From the NCBI GenBank assembly GCA_032716605.1, contig CM064501.1, forward strand, positions 22,435,008 to 22,499,007: a stretch of 64,000 nt of DNA. The letters run 5' to 3'. This DNA comes from Paralithodes platypus. Its lineage: Eukaryota; Arthropoda; Malacostraca; Decapoda; Lithodidae. Below are positions 21,298 through 32,888 of this stretch, one piece after another (the first letter of the stretch is position 1; every line of letters starts with the position of its first letter). Position numbers and translations under genes: made by a program. Under the pieces are notes generated by a model that did no database searches, was not told where the DNA came from, and was given only the letters and a program-made list of their open reading frames with translations.

Positions 21298-21972
21298 AAG
21301 AACAAAAGGAAAAGAAAGAATAAGTTTACCATTAAACAAGAAACCAGTCTACCTCAGTGCCCCCTACCACCACCAAAAGGTAAACAAAGCCTACTACCTC
21401 TGCGGAACAAATACGCGCCGTTCCCACACGCTAATCCCTTCCGTCCGAGGCATTAAAATTGGCCGCTCCCCACCAGAAGTGAGAAGTCCCAACCAGAACC
21501 AGATTTAAACTATGATGAGAACTACTTTATGGAATTAAGACATCAATCTCCTCAATTTCCACACATCTACCCAGACGGAAATAACCACCGCTACAACTAC
21601 GAGGACAACCAACAACGACAAGAGCAGTATTCAAACTTGTAACGAAAGCATTGCATAATACATAACAATTGTTTAAGAACAATCAAAACTGTAAATTAAT
21701 TATCATTCACTTATACAAGCTTTCTAATACTTACTTCTAATATTAATAAATAAAGAATACCATTACTTATGTAACTTTATATGTACTATATTTTCAAGAC
21801 CTTTAATAACCGAACAATAATCCAAAACATGTAATTCACATGCCTCTCATTTTCCGAAACGCACTAACCAAATACCAAATTAAAAACCGAATATTACCTG
21901 CCTGAAACAAGATATTATTAGGCAAAGTTGACTCCACTTTCAGGTACTTCTCCTTCGGGCGAACGTGCTTAA

Positions 21973-22218
21973 TTGTTGGATACAGTCAACTCGGAGAATA
22001 CTTCCGTAGGGGTTAGCCTAACTCCCTTTCAAAAGTATCTGCAAGCTGTTTTTTGCAGTGACCAAGAGCGAGTGATAGGCGACTTAGAAGTAACCATTCT
22101 AGTAGTCCGTGTAAAGGAAGCGTCCCCCTGGTGCAAACAGGCAGCTGGAAATCCTACTCAGTCGCTACGTGTGACCAGATCTCTCACGGCTCCTACTTCT
22201 ATACTTCAACCAAATTAA
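21973..22218 (+). CDS. Unrecognised 81-codon ORF in the long repeat, copy 4
   Basis: Fourth paralog of 1111-1356. No recognised domain. Confidence 0.3.
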   Translation: MLDTVNSENTSVGVSLTPFQKYLQAVFCSDQERVIGDLEVTILVVRVKEASPWCKQAAGNPTQSLRVTRSLTAPTSILQPN

Positions 22219-23248
22219 GTGCTTCTCGTTCGATCCTATTGTTTTGATGATTATTGCGAATGTTAGATAAGATATGTTAAGTTTTCAAATTAACGTCATT
22301 TAAGAGATTATTAATTCTCGCCTTCTAGAAATCGTCACTCGTGTTGAGAGAACAATACATATTATATACGTGGAATTGATATATCTATATTCCTTGACAT
22401 ATAGTTTCCTATATTTCATATACGGGTTATAGATATATTCGTTCGGAAATTATACATACACATTACACGTAAATCTAGTGAACACTCTACCAGATCTTAT
22501 TCTATATGATGTTATTAGCTGGGTACGTAATTGTATGTGTAAGTGTCCACAGAGAGTGTTTATCATCAGTCTCTTAGTAAGAATATTTTTATGTTTGTGC
22601 TTCCTGACTTCAAACTCAGTTTAAGCCTTCTTTTGAGTTAAAAATAAACTCCTGTCAGTATCGTATCGGGTTAATTCTTCAAGGCGAAATCTTCAGCCTT
22701 ACACACAGGCTAATATAATTTATTACCAGTTAATTGAATTTATATTCATTATTGTAACTCTGAGTTAATTTAGATTAATGTAATCTATTGTATTGAATTA
22801 ACGTCAAGTTATTCACAGTTCATCGGATATCCTATTCTCCATATAATCTTATCACTGTGTGTGTCTCCTCAGTATTATTTACCTATCTCGTTCACTCGCT
22901 ACCTCGCGATTATTATTCATCAGGATATCCGTTATTGTCATTTGAGACAAACCTCTCTGTGTATGTTTATACTATATTTATATACTCATCACATAATTAT
23001 ATGCTTCATTGATGCTATTGTGCAATTACCTTATTATATGCTATTCCTGTTGAGTATGAAACAGGAATAATAGTATTCATTATATTATTATGATTATGAT
23101 TTATTGAGTCTATTTTATATAGATAAGACTCAACCATATCATTGTGCCTGTGCCCTAGCTAATAAAAAATAAAACTTGTGTACCGAAACTGTGTATTCTG
23201 TGACATTGGTGGAGATTGATTGATATAAGAATTATAAATATATATTAA

Positions 23249-23553
23249 CTCCTTCTACATATTATGTTCCAGTAAGTCCACGGTGGCGGGCGCCCGGTAT
23301 CATTGCCACTGCACCACACAACTGTCAAAACCACACTGCTGGCCGTTAGAATTGTCGGAGGAACCCTGGGGTTGCCACCAACCGACAGATCTTCATCTAA
23401 CTTACCGGACTTACTGAGCTCTATATGACGCTAGTGCGTTATATGGACTTATTGGAGAGGCATGTAGATAAGTCCATATGACGCGATCGCGTCATATGAG
23501 TTTTAGGTCATAAGTTCCATATGACGCGATCGCGTCATATATGTCGCAAGGAG
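23249..23553. mobile_element. TTAA-flanked element with CTCCTT ends and GCGTCATA inverted core
   Basis: TTAA at 23245-23248 and 23554-23557. Ends ctccttctacatattatg and, reverse-complemented, ctccttgcgacatatatg. Near one end the palindrome atgacgcgatcgcgtcat occurs twice (23477, 23522). A related copy lies at 48414-48698, sharing an internal segment around gacagat...cttactgagctc. Confidence 0.82.
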
Positions 23554-23762
23554 TTAAAGTTAACTGTGTTCCCATTGAGTGTTGTAGTTCTGAGCTTTCC
23601 TATGTTGGAAATAATAAACTGATATAAAGCGACTTAAAATTATAATGTCGCATAACAGGTATTCTCCTATTAAATATTACGTAATATTTTTAGCTGTGCT
23701 CTACTTTCAGAATACAGCACTGAAACCGTAAATAGTATAACTATAGTCTGTTGTATTTCAGC

Positions 23763-23962
23763 TGAAGGTAAACTACGCTTTGGAGCTCGATTCCGCATTG
23801 CAATCTGATGCTCCACCTGTTATTGCTGGGTCCGAGGATTCTCAAAGGAACGACTCACCTCTTACTGATGGTGATCATTCTCGGACCGGGACGCGTCCCA
23901 GACGCGCTGCTGCTGGCGCCGTTGACTTGTGGCGTCAGAAGATAGCCTCTAGGCAACTTTAG
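23763..23962 (+). pseudogene. C-terminal end of a Gypsy-like polyprotein
   Basis: Open frame ending TRPRRAAAGAVDLWRQKIASRQL then stop. A basic RPRRAA-type tail just before a polypurine tract and an LTR is typical of the last codons of Gypsy-type pol. It is preceded by a splice-acceptor-like ttgtatttcag. Only ~65 codons are present; the upstream pol domains are absent from the window. Confidence 0.4.
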
Positions 23963-23990
23963 GTTTAAGTTGGGGTTCAGGTCTTTTTTT

Positions 23991-24243
23991 GTGGGGGGAG
24001 TGTATCGTATAAATACGATAGAATATGACTATTTTGTGATCTCGTATGTCTCTGTGACGTCACGATCGCTCCTACAGCACGACGTAGGACGAGTAGATCG
24101 TATATTATAAGATTGTAAATAAGTTAAGTTATAAAAGGCCTAATATGCTATTAAGCAATATTGCCATGGTCTTATGTAGTATATATGAATTTATCGTATA
24201 TATTAATATAATTTATCGTATAGAGCAACCTAGATGCGGTACA
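23991..24243 (+). repeat. Polypurine tract and candidate LTR of a Gypsy-like element
   Basis: Polypurine tract gtggggggag (23991-24000) is followed by TGTATCGTATAAATACG, and the candidate LTR ends GCGGTACA at 24243, giving TG...CA termini over 243 bp. A TATA-like motif ttataaaagg is at 24129-24138. The next bases, ataatttgggctcctgg, resemble the start of a Gypsy internal region, so this may be an internal-LTR-internal junction. The LTR end is inferred; no second copy is in the window. Confidence 0.45.
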
Positions 24244-25156
24244 ATAATTTGGGCTCCTGGCGGTTTGCCAAGGCAGCAAGGTGTGCTTTCGAGGAACGCC
24301 AGAGCCTTCACGAACACCAACCAGTTAACATCTAATTTTCCGCCCTCAGTTGATCGAGTTTTTGTGCCTCTAATCACAATACACATACAGCAATACACTC
24401 AGCTACACCATCACGACGCTCTCATCGACACCATGACTGACTGACAGAGAAGCATAATAATCATGTCCATTCCCATGTAATCATTTATTCTTTCTTTAAC
24501 TTGACTCGAGTCTCGGGACCGAAGTCTCGTTCCCCATTGTCCACCGCCATATTGGGTAAAACGTTCTCCCTTGCCTCATTGCCACGTGGAACTATTGGTG
24601 AGTTAATTCCTGGCTAATATTAACCCTTATAACCTTACCCTATATATACATTTATTATGTGAGACCTTTGGATATAAATTAGCTTGTTTCAGATTGAATT
24701 CAATTTAGATATGGAGTAGTTTTCATTTAGATTGATTTATTTGATTCATTATAGCTTAGTAATATTTAACTTCCATTGATAGTTTACCACAGACACCGCC
24801 CACACAATCTATTTCACAAGGCATCCTCGGACAATGCGACGTATTCATATAAGCACAGATAATATCACTTATCAAGTCTTGCAAACCCTCGACTTGATTA
24901 TAAAGTTCCAACATCATATAATCTCATTTTCCCATCATAAAGTTTCTTAAATACATCATGCCACTTGTAAAATTACACTGATTGTAATCCTGGACACATT
25001 AATAGTCTATGGGCTGATATAAATAAGATGATGCAATATCAGGCAAGAACCCGTCACTCTTAGAACCGTTAGTTGGGTCCTCTATAGGGAGACATTCCAC
25101 ACTCCTTGTCTTTTACAGTAGTAGTGTCCCTATATAAATGTAACTGTTTTTCAACA
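24244..25156. other. No gene recognised
   Basis: After the primer-site-like sequence there is mixed-composition DNA without a convincing ORF. The 99-codon frame at 24145-24444 spans the LTR and has no recognisable domain. Confidence 0.4.
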
Positions 25157-25160
25157 TTTA

Positions 25161-25641
25161 TCACCTTACGAGCGGCCTATGCGGTTTATTTATGTGTACC
25201 GCCCAGCGGGGTGTTTTTAGCCAAAATAGGGCTGTTTACGTGATCATTTTCATGCCTAAATAAGACCCAGAACGTAAAACAAGTACCTATCCCTGAAAGG
25301 GCATAAACAGAGCTTTCGAATGACACCATAACGATCCTTGTATGATGGATAGTTTTCTTGCAATAACCGTGCAACGCGAGTGCAAAAAGCAGGTAATTCG
25401 GTACTTTCGGTACATAATTGAGTATGTAGCGAGTGAGAGAGGGAGGAGGGAGCTGAGATTTGTGTCAGTAGGTTCGCCGCGGTGGTCTGGAGCAGTCATA
25501 CGCTCGCTAGTCTCCTGCCACCACTTGTCTCTCTCTCTCAGCCACATTACGTGCTGAAATTGCCACTCGAGTTATGTCGAGCGCCGCCACATAGTCCAGC
25601 TTTATTTAACTCGACTTATGTTGCGCGCCGCTAGTTATGGG
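25161..25641 (-). mobile_element. TTAA-flanked miniature element, AGCGGC family, copy 2
   Basis: Reverse-orientation copy of 546-1025, closer in sequence to 58143-58622. Right target TTAA at 25642-25645; the left target has decayed to TTAT (25158-25161). Confidence 0.82.
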
Positions 25642-25734
25642 TTAAAAGCACATAGATGATATACTGCTCACACAAGTGATGTCCTGACGTCCTGGCACTG
25701 GCCAAGGGGCCGGTATACCTTACAATACGCACTG

Positions 25735-26220
25735 CAACCTCACCTAATGCACCATCAACTCCTCAAACCTCACCTTCTCCAACTGTATCACCTTCAATAC
25801 CTAACCCACCAATACCCCAACCCTCCAACCACCCACAACCCCAGCTCTCAACCTCTTAGTCATGTTACCCCAATCAACCTCCTCTCAAACGAACTACATC
25901 CACCACATCTTCTCATTCATCACAAACCTCATGTCAAACCAAATCCCCACCACCAGATAACTAAATCAGACCGTGCTTCCATACCTCCACTTCGATATAC
26001 CCCTTCTTTGACTAAAACATCCTCAACTCCATCAACCTCAACTACTTCTAAAATAAAGCCATTAACCTCTTCCCCCTTCTTTAAATCAGAGAAAATACCC
26101 TTACCAACAAACACAAGCTCGCCTTCTCCTAGCTCAGACATTCTATGTTTAAGATTTATTGCTACTTTCCATCCGCACACACCAACAAAAAGTACCGTAC
26201 CATGTCAGGTCACCAGCTAG
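25735..26220 (+). pseudogene. Pro/Ser/Thr-rich coding remnant of another LTR-type element
   Basis: C-rich DNA translating to Pro/Ser/Thr/His-rich protein in several frames; the longest frame is 157 codons from 25747. Composition resembles the Pro/Ser/Thr-rich ORF of the palindrome element, but the repeat motifs are not shared. It is either a diverged relative or low-complexity DNA. Confidence 0.3.
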
Positions 26221-26442
26221 CATTCCTAAACCCTCACTCTACTTCTCAACACCCCTGTCTGTTGCCTCCCTGATCATGTGACCAGACTCAAAACTTACAA
26301 CTCTGTCAGTGGCCTGACTTTCATCTGACTCTCATCCTCGATGCTTCCAGAGCACCTGATGACCATTCCATAAATTGCATTGTCTCCTAGCCAGCCACAC
26401 TCCACAAATTTCCACATCTTCAACGAAACAGTTTGACCTTAA

Positions 26443-27054
26443 CCTTTAAAGCGCGAAGCTATGGTATTTGAAACGTCCTGCCAGGCAAAGGTATTTTGGT
26501 TCATTCCTGACAAAAATTGTCATATTTACCATATATATCATAATTATTTATCCATATGTGCCTATTTTACTTTTAATATGAACATATGAACATTGAAAAG
26601 CAATAAAACAAGTGGTAACAGCAATTGGCTGGTGAATATCATATATATTAGTCCCGCGGTCGTAATCTGACCCAGACCGGCGAGAGAGACACACCCTCTC
26701 TCTCTCGTGTCTCGCATGGTACTGAGAGACAAGAGGAGGTCTCAGACTGGCTTAGAGGGTCGGAGATACACTCCCCCATCCTCCCCCCTCTCTCCCAGCT
26801 GTCCTCGCACAAAAATACTTGATAAATATCAGGAATAATAGCGAAAATACCAGATAATTGAAGAGGGGGGCATTGGGACAAATGTGGAGGAGTGATAGTA
26901 GGTATGGAGGGGATTTATCTCACTTAATCGTATATTACTTTGTTTTGAGTGCCAGTGAGGTGTCTTGAAAGGCATTTTTTATGCCTAAATTCTTAAGAGT
27001 CCTGGCGCCTTCGCCCAATAAAACCTCTTAAGAGTCCTGGCGCCTTTTACCGGG
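26443..27054. mobile_element. piggyBac-type miniature element, diverged modular-end copy
   Basis: TTAA at 26439-26442 and 27055-27058. The modular right end (cttaagagtcctggcgccttcgcc, internal TTAA near 27028) and a shared core with gcctattttac and caataaaacaagtgg identify the family. Confidence 0.75.
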
Positions 27055-27199
27055 TTAAGCCACGAAGCCGTGAAATATTTACCTAAGAAGGAAATATAAT
27101 GTAACCAGCATAAGCATGGAAGCTCAAGAGACAAGCAAAAGAAGTTACCAAGAGAGAGGCAAAAATAGGCACCATTCAAGAACAGCTTAAACCTATTAA

Positions 27200-28243
27200 G
27201 CGCGAGCTGTATGTAGTGAACACCCTACTGCCAGGCGACCATATTAGGCCTAAAATTTTAATTTTACGATAAATATCGTTATTACTTATTCATATGCGCC
27301 TATTTTACGTTTAATGTGAACATATTAACATGTAACAGCAATAAAACAAGTTGGAATAGTATTTGTGGGGTGAAAAAAGCTAATTATTGCCGACTGTCAA
27401 GTTATGAGGTGAGAGCCACGTGAGCCCTACACCCTCCTCTCTCCAGGGCTGATGCGAGACTGATGTCTCGCTAGTGCTGTCTCTCTCTTCCCCCACTCTC
27501 TTTATGCGTCCCTGATGACCTTGAAACCAGGTGGGAGATATTGCCGCGGAAAATAAACCGATAAATAAGGGAATAAGAGGAAAAATAGATGATAATTGAA
27601 GGGGTGAGGGGGAGGAGGGGATTTTGACACATGTGGAGGAGTATAGGAGGTATGGAAGGGAATTATCTCACTTAATCACTTATTCCTTTGTTTTAAGTGC
27701 TACTAGGGCCTTTTAAAGGGATTTTCTTAGGCCTTGGATCTTAAGAGGTTCATCACCTTTACCCACCAAAACCTCTTAACCCGTGGAGCCCCGGCTAGTT
27801 TTGTAATGTTTGCGCACCAGAACCCGGCCGGTTTTCAAAAAAAAATTTTATTCCAGAAACAATAGCGAATGGGTTAGGAATGAAGGAAAAACCACGAAAA
27901 ACCGCTCAAAAAGCTTAAAAAATGGTCCTACAGAGCCCCCGAAAACGTATTTTACAAGAGTAAAAAATTGAAGGCAATTATCCCAAAAAAACAAGGTTAT
28001 TGCACGCTCGCGCGCACGCACGTGGACTTTGAGAGTTTTCAACCATCGGCACGGTTGCGTGGGATACGTACACAGTTCCCATACAAATCTGAGCCCTCTT
28101 GAGTGGCTACACCTGTGGTTACGGTCGGCGCAATTAGGGTGACGCGTCAGGCGCGTCTCTGGGGCTGTGCGTTACATACATCGCCGACGCGTCAGACGCG
28201 TCGCTGGGGCTGTACGGGTTAAGAGTGTTCTCGCGCTTCCCAG
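27200..28243. mobile_element. piggyBac-type miniature element with a nested TTAA element
   Basis: TTAA at 27196-27199 and 28244-28247. Core as in neighbouring copies. The TTAA between its end modules (aaaacctcTTAA, 27776-27779) was the target of the element at 27780-28218. Confidence 0.78.
27780..28218 (+). mobile_element. TTAA-flanked element with CCCGTGGAGCCCCGGC end, copy 2
   Basis: Near-identical to 10492-10929. TTAA at 27776-27779 and 28219-28222. It contains the GACGCGTC repeats near the right end. Confidence 0.88.
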
Positions 28244-28244
28244 G

Positions 28245-28610
28245 TTAATCCCCCTCCTACCCGAGGCCCCTCTGACACCTAATCGACCAGCACCAAGCGC
28301 ACTAGCTCATTCAAGGGCTTCAAACCTTTCCCCTAATGAGGTCCAATACCTAGCCGCCCTTCTTTCATCCAATTCAGCTTCCAGTGACAACTCAACCAAC
28401 GCTATAACCATTCCAGCTAAAATCCATGGAAGGTAGGTTGGGGTGGAGAGTAATTTTGATTACTTCCACAAGAGGTTCGAGCATTGGCTATACTGTTCCC
28501 TTGCCTCCCGTCGAGTACCAGGATCGTACTTCGAGCATTGGCCGACCACAACCAGGTTTAAGCGCGGTTCCCATTTCTCCGTTTTGGACGGACCTACATC
28601 ACCGATGACG
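28245..28610 (+). pseudogene. Possible coding fragment, family unknown
   Basis: Codon-like sequence with a Pro/Ala/Ser-rich frame to 28436 (SNLSPNEVQYLAALLSSNS) followed, in another frame, by YFHKRFEHWL. The composition is reminiscent of retroelement gag sequence, but no domain can be named. It is cut on the left by a TTAA element and on the right by a foldback sequence. Confidence 0.25.
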
Positions 28611-28622
28611 TAGATCCGTCCA
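28585..28622. repeat. Short near-perfect hairpin
   Basis: tggacggacctacatca ... tgacgtagatccgtcca forms a 17-bp stem with one mismatch around ccga. A similar hairpin sits ~770 bp away at 29358-29385. Confidence 0.75.
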
Positions 28623-28629
28623 CGTGTGG

Positions 28630-30091
28630 GCTCCGGCGGGTGGGGACCGAGGCTAGAAGCCCTCCGTCACGGCCGGCTCCGTCCTTCCGTTCAGAGTTGG
28701 ATCTAATTTAACTTTAGACGGACGTCGGAAGACAATTTACATGTATTTATGGTGCCCATGAGATATTATATTGGCATGTACTGGTCACCAATGAATAGTA
28801 CACACCCTATAACCTATGCATACACACACAGGATGTACGTATAGTGCGTAAACAAGAGAAACACTCGCCCTCTCCGCCACGGACACAATGTTGGGCGAGT
28901 TCTGAAGTACTGCCATGTGTTATAGCCCAGGAGCCAGGCGAAAACGTAGCCCACATTTTTAAATAGTCTCATACTTTCCATTTTGTGAAGCCAGAGTTGT
29001 ATAGAAAGTGTAATTTGATAGCTGTGCATTTTGTCACGACGACAAATTATGGATATTGTGTAATATTTATTCCGAAATTAACAAATTTTGGCTTGAAGTA
29101 CTTTGCCTTTTTTTATGCTAGTGCTCATTATTTTAACTTGAATTACAGGCTTTTTAAATACTCTCTCATAATTTGACTCAGTTTACATAGTGCATATCAC
29201 GATAAATTGTGTCGAGCATTACCACAAAGACGAATAATTTGCCATCTATAATTAAAGTAAGCCCAACTGGGCGAGTTAATTAAGAGGTATATGTGTGGCA
29301 ACATTGGATTTCACGCACGTGAAGTTTTAACTCCTGGAAGAGCACACACGGCCAAACGGACCTACGTCATCGAGGACGTAGGTCCATCCTAAATGGAGAC
29401 CAAAATGGAGATATGGGAACTTCACTTTAGTCCCAAGTAGTTGGGAGTCAGTGGCCTACTCTGAAAGGGAAATTTACCCAGGAATTCTGTTATTTAGGTT
29501 GACCACTATATAATAGTTGTTGCTGAGAATTGGCCGGCAATAATTGTTATATATGGAATACTGTTTTATCTCAGTACTCCCACGCATTGGCTGGAAAGAC
29601 GAAAGGATAGAGACGGTTGTTTATACAGGGGCAGATTTATAGGTATTGGATTGCTTGTGCATTGGCCATTGTGATCCCCTATAAATCAACTCCAGTGTTT
29701 TTTTTCCTAAATTTAGTAAAGCAGCTTGCTACATGTGTACCTGCCGGGACTCATAGGCCAGCACCACCACCTGAGGACTTCCACCTGATGGACTCTACTA
29801 CGCCGAGAAGTAAGGGCCTGTCCAGCCACCAGCCAGACGTTGATGAAGCAGCCAAGACCAAGAAGAAAGTGTTAGCTTGTTGAGGCTGTTCACAGACCTT
29901 CCTGCTAACTTGATGGGCCTCGCTTGATGAGGATACAATACACATAAGACTATCCTAGTATCCGTTTGATATTTCATACGCTATTCCTCTAGGGGTACTT
30001 CTGTATGTAATATAATTCAGAGCTAGACTACACACACCCAGTGATACACGCAAATTTTAATCATCCAAGTGCCACCTTTTCCTCTTTTTCT
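28630..30091. other. No gene recognised
   Basis: AT-rich DNA with no supported ORF. It contains the second hairpin (ggacctacgtc / gacgtaggtcc, 29358-29385). The two hairpins may cap one element of about 0.8 kb (28585-29385). Confidence 0.45.
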
Positions 30092-30095
30092 TTAA

Positions 30096-30656
30096 CCCCT
30101 TAAAGGTGAGCTGTGTGTAATGGACACCCTACTGCCAGGCGACGATATTAGGCCCCATTCCCACCTAAAATCGTCATTTTGCGATAAATATCGTTATTAC
30201 TTATTCATATGCGCCTATTTTACGTTTAATATGAAGATAGTAACATGTAACAAAATAAAACAAGTGGGAATAGTGTTTGGATGGTCAAAATCGTGAATTA
30301 TTGCCGACCGGTCCGTTCATGAAATGTGGAGCAGAGCCAGGCAAACCCTCCCCTCGCGAGGCCTGAAGCCTGACTGACTCACTCACCCACACTCTCCCTT
30401 ACGCAACACACTCGCTAGTCACATGACCACACCATAGAACCTGCTTGGAGATGTTGACACGAAACTATACCAATAAATAAGGGAATAACAGGGAAAGTAG
30501 GTGATAATTGAAGGGGGGGGGAGGTGGGAAGGGGGGACTTTGACACATATGGAGGAGTGATAGAGGGTATGGAGGGGAATTATCTCACTTAATCACCATT
30601 TCACTTGTTTTAAGTGCTACTGGGGCCTTTTAAAAGTTTTTTTTAGGCCTTACCTC
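30096..30656. mobile_element. piggyBac-type miniature element, copy
   Basis: TTAA at 30092-30095 (a second TTAA at 30100-30103) and 30657-30660. Shares the core gcctattttacgtttaatatgaagatag and cgaaactatacc with its neighbours. Confidence 0.72.
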
Positions 30657-30660
30657 TTAA

Positions 30661-31263
30661 CTTTTAGGCTGCAAAGCCCCTGTAGTATACACCATACCCC
30701 TGTGCGTAGGTATTTTGATTCATTCCTCACTAAAATCGTTAATTTACCATAAATATAATTAATACTTATCCATATACACCTATTATACGTTTAATATGAA
30801 GATAGTAACATGTGACAACAATAAAACAAGTGGGAATAGTGTTTAGATGGTAAAAATCGAGAATAAATACGGAGCGGTCCATTCATGAAATGTGGAGCAG
30901 AGCGAGGCAACACCACCTCTCGCGAGGTCTGAAGCATGACTGAGTCTCTCACCCCACCCTCTACCTTACCCAACACACTCGCTAGTCACCTAACCACACC
31001 CTGCAACCGGCTTGCAGATGTTAGCACAAAAATATACCAATGAATAAGGGAATAACAGGGAAAATAGGTGATAATTGAAGGGGGGGGGGAAAGGAGGGGA
31101 TATTGACAGATATGGAAAAGTGATATGAGGTATGGCGGGGGGGAAAACAAATGTTTCAAGTGCTACTGGGGCCTTTTAAAAGTTTTTTTTAGGCCTAGGA
31201 TCTTAAGAGTCTCCCCGCAGTCGCCCAATAAAACCTCTTAAGAGTCTCCTTGCAGCTGCCGGG
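30661..31263. mobile_element. piggyBac-type miniature element, copy abutting the previous one
   Basis: Shares the TTAA at 30657-30660 with its left neighbour and ends at TTAA 31264-31267. The modular end with internal TTAA is at about 31203-31245. A further module (gtgttcttgcctttgccc) lies between 31268 and 31298. Confidence 0.75.
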
Positions 31264-31302
31264 TTAAGAGTGTTCTTGCCTTTGCCCACCAAAACCTCTT
31301 AA

Positions 31303-31930
31303 CCCGGGAGCTGCGGGGAGACTCTTAAGAGTTCCCCCGGCGCACTGCGGGGAGACTCTTAAGAGTCAGAGAAAAAAAAAATCAACTTTTGACATCGAAA
31401 AAAAAAAAAAATTATATATTTGTTTTTTTATTTATTTTTTTTTTTTTGGCCCCTGGGCCATGCAAAATCTCAGTCCTCTACCTCCCCTCCTTCCCCACTT
31501 TCCTCCTCTCCTTCAGTTATCACCTATTTTCCCTGTTATTCCCTTATTCTGAGGTATATTTTCGTGCTAACATTAGAAATCCGATTGGAGGGTGTGGTCA
31601 TCACTGATAGCAAGCGAGTGCAAGAGAGAGAGAGAGAGTATCGATCGACTGTGTCTCAGTGGCCTTGGGGGAAATTGGCGGGAAAGCAGATTGCCTCACC
31701 CATACATTATACAACTCGCGGGCTATATCTCCGATTTTGACCATCCAAACGCTGTTTTCACTCGTTTTATTGTTGTTTCAGGTTAATACCTTTATAATCA
31801 ACCCATAATAGGCGCATATGGATAAGTATTAATGCTATTAATGGCACAATGAATATTTTAGTGACGGAAACACCTCAAATACGTCAGCACAGGGGGACGT
31901 TTCCAATTACCCCCATGCGCACTTCAGAGG
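31303..31930 (+). mobile_element. Array unit 1: modular-end miniature element
   Basis: TTAA at 31299-31302 and 31931-31934. Starts cccgggagctgcggggag, with further TTAAs at 31327-31330 and 31357-31360 between the modules. Ends gcgcacttcagagg. Internal A-run/T-run palindrome at about 31398-31447. Short ORFs inside are repeat-derived. Confidence 0.9.
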
Positions 31931-31934
31931 TTAA

Positions 31935-32176
31935 GAGTCGTATTCTTAAACAATTCTTTCCCTTCGAAAATGAAAGGAAGGAATTTTCTTTCGATTTGGT
32001 ATTCTTAAAAAGTCCTTCCCTTTCCTTTCCCTTGGGAAGGGAAAATCTTTCCCTTAAGAGTCGTATTCTTAAACAATTCTTTCCCTTCGAAAATGAAAGG
32101 AAGGAATTTTCTTTCGATTTGGTATTCTTAAAAAGTCCTTCCCTTTCCTTTCCCTTGGGAAGGGAAAATCTTTCCC
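31935..32176 (+). repeat. Two tandem ~120-bp TTAA-punctuated modules
   Basis: Unit gagtcgtattcTTAAacaa ... ggtattcTTAAaaagtcc ... ggaaaatctttccc TTAA occurs twice in a row (31935-32054 and 32059-32176). It includes an inverted stretch ttcccttgggaaggg. Partial units are at 32815-32884 and 33519-33563, and another full unit at 33567-33686. A related reverse copy is at 38815-38925. Confidence 0.8.
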
Positions 32177-32180
32177 TTAA

Positions 32181-32291
32181 CCCGGGAGCTGCGGGGAGAC
32201 TCTTAAGAGTTCCCCCGGCGCACTGCGGGGAGACTCTTAAGAGTCAGAGAAAACAAAAATCAACTTTTGACATCGAAAAAAAAAAAAAAAA

Positions 32292-32328
<37 letters not shown>

Positions 32329-32810
32329 GCCCCTGGGCCATGCAAAATCTCAGTCCTCTACCTCCCCTCCTTCCCCACTTTCCTCCTCTCCTTCAGTTAT
32401 CACCTATTTTCCCTGTTATTCCCTTATTCTGAGGTATATTTTCGTGCTAATATTAGAAATCCGATTGGAGGGTGTGGTCATCACTGATAGCAAGCGAGTG
32501 CAAGAGAGAGAGAGAGAGTATCGATCGACTGTGTCTCAGTGGCCTTGGGGGAAATTGGCGGGAAAGCAGATTGCCTCACCCATACATTATACAACTCGCG
32601 GGCTATATCTCCGATTTTGACCATCCAAACGCTGTTTTCACTCGTTTTATTGTTGTTTCAGGTTAATACCTTTATAATCAACCCATAATAGGCGCATATG
32701 GATAAGTATTAATGCTATTAATGGCACAATGAATATTTTAGTGACGGAAACACCTCAAATACGTCAGCACAGGGGGACGTTTCCAATTACCCCCATGCGC
32801 ACTTCAGAGG
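32181..32810 (+). mobile_element. Array unit 2: modular-end miniature element
   Basis: TTAA at 32177-32180 and 32811-32814. Almost identical to unit 1, displaced by ~880 bp, so units 1 and 2 plus the ~240-bp spacer form a direct tandem duplication. Confidence 0.9.
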
Positions 32811-32888
32811 TTAAGAGTCGTATTCTTAAACAATTCTTTCCCTTCGAAAATGAAAGGAAGGAATTTTCTTTCGATTTGGTATTCTTAA

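Larger units (their letters stand above)
21298..23657 (+). repeat. Outer-right copy of the long terminal-type repeat
   Basis: Direct-repeat partner of 11461-14220; ends CATAACA at 23657. It has an in-frame TAA in the tail ORF (21452-21454, where other copies have CAA). It lacks the SINE and the CCCTTTCACGC element, and carries a TTAA element at 23249-23553 that no other copy has. Confidence 0.8.

Noticed and set aside
225..23657. Palindrome as a pure assembly artefact
   Set aside because: Arm-specific TTAA insertions, a deletion at 20978 and tract-length differences mean the arms are different molecules; not fully excluded without reads.
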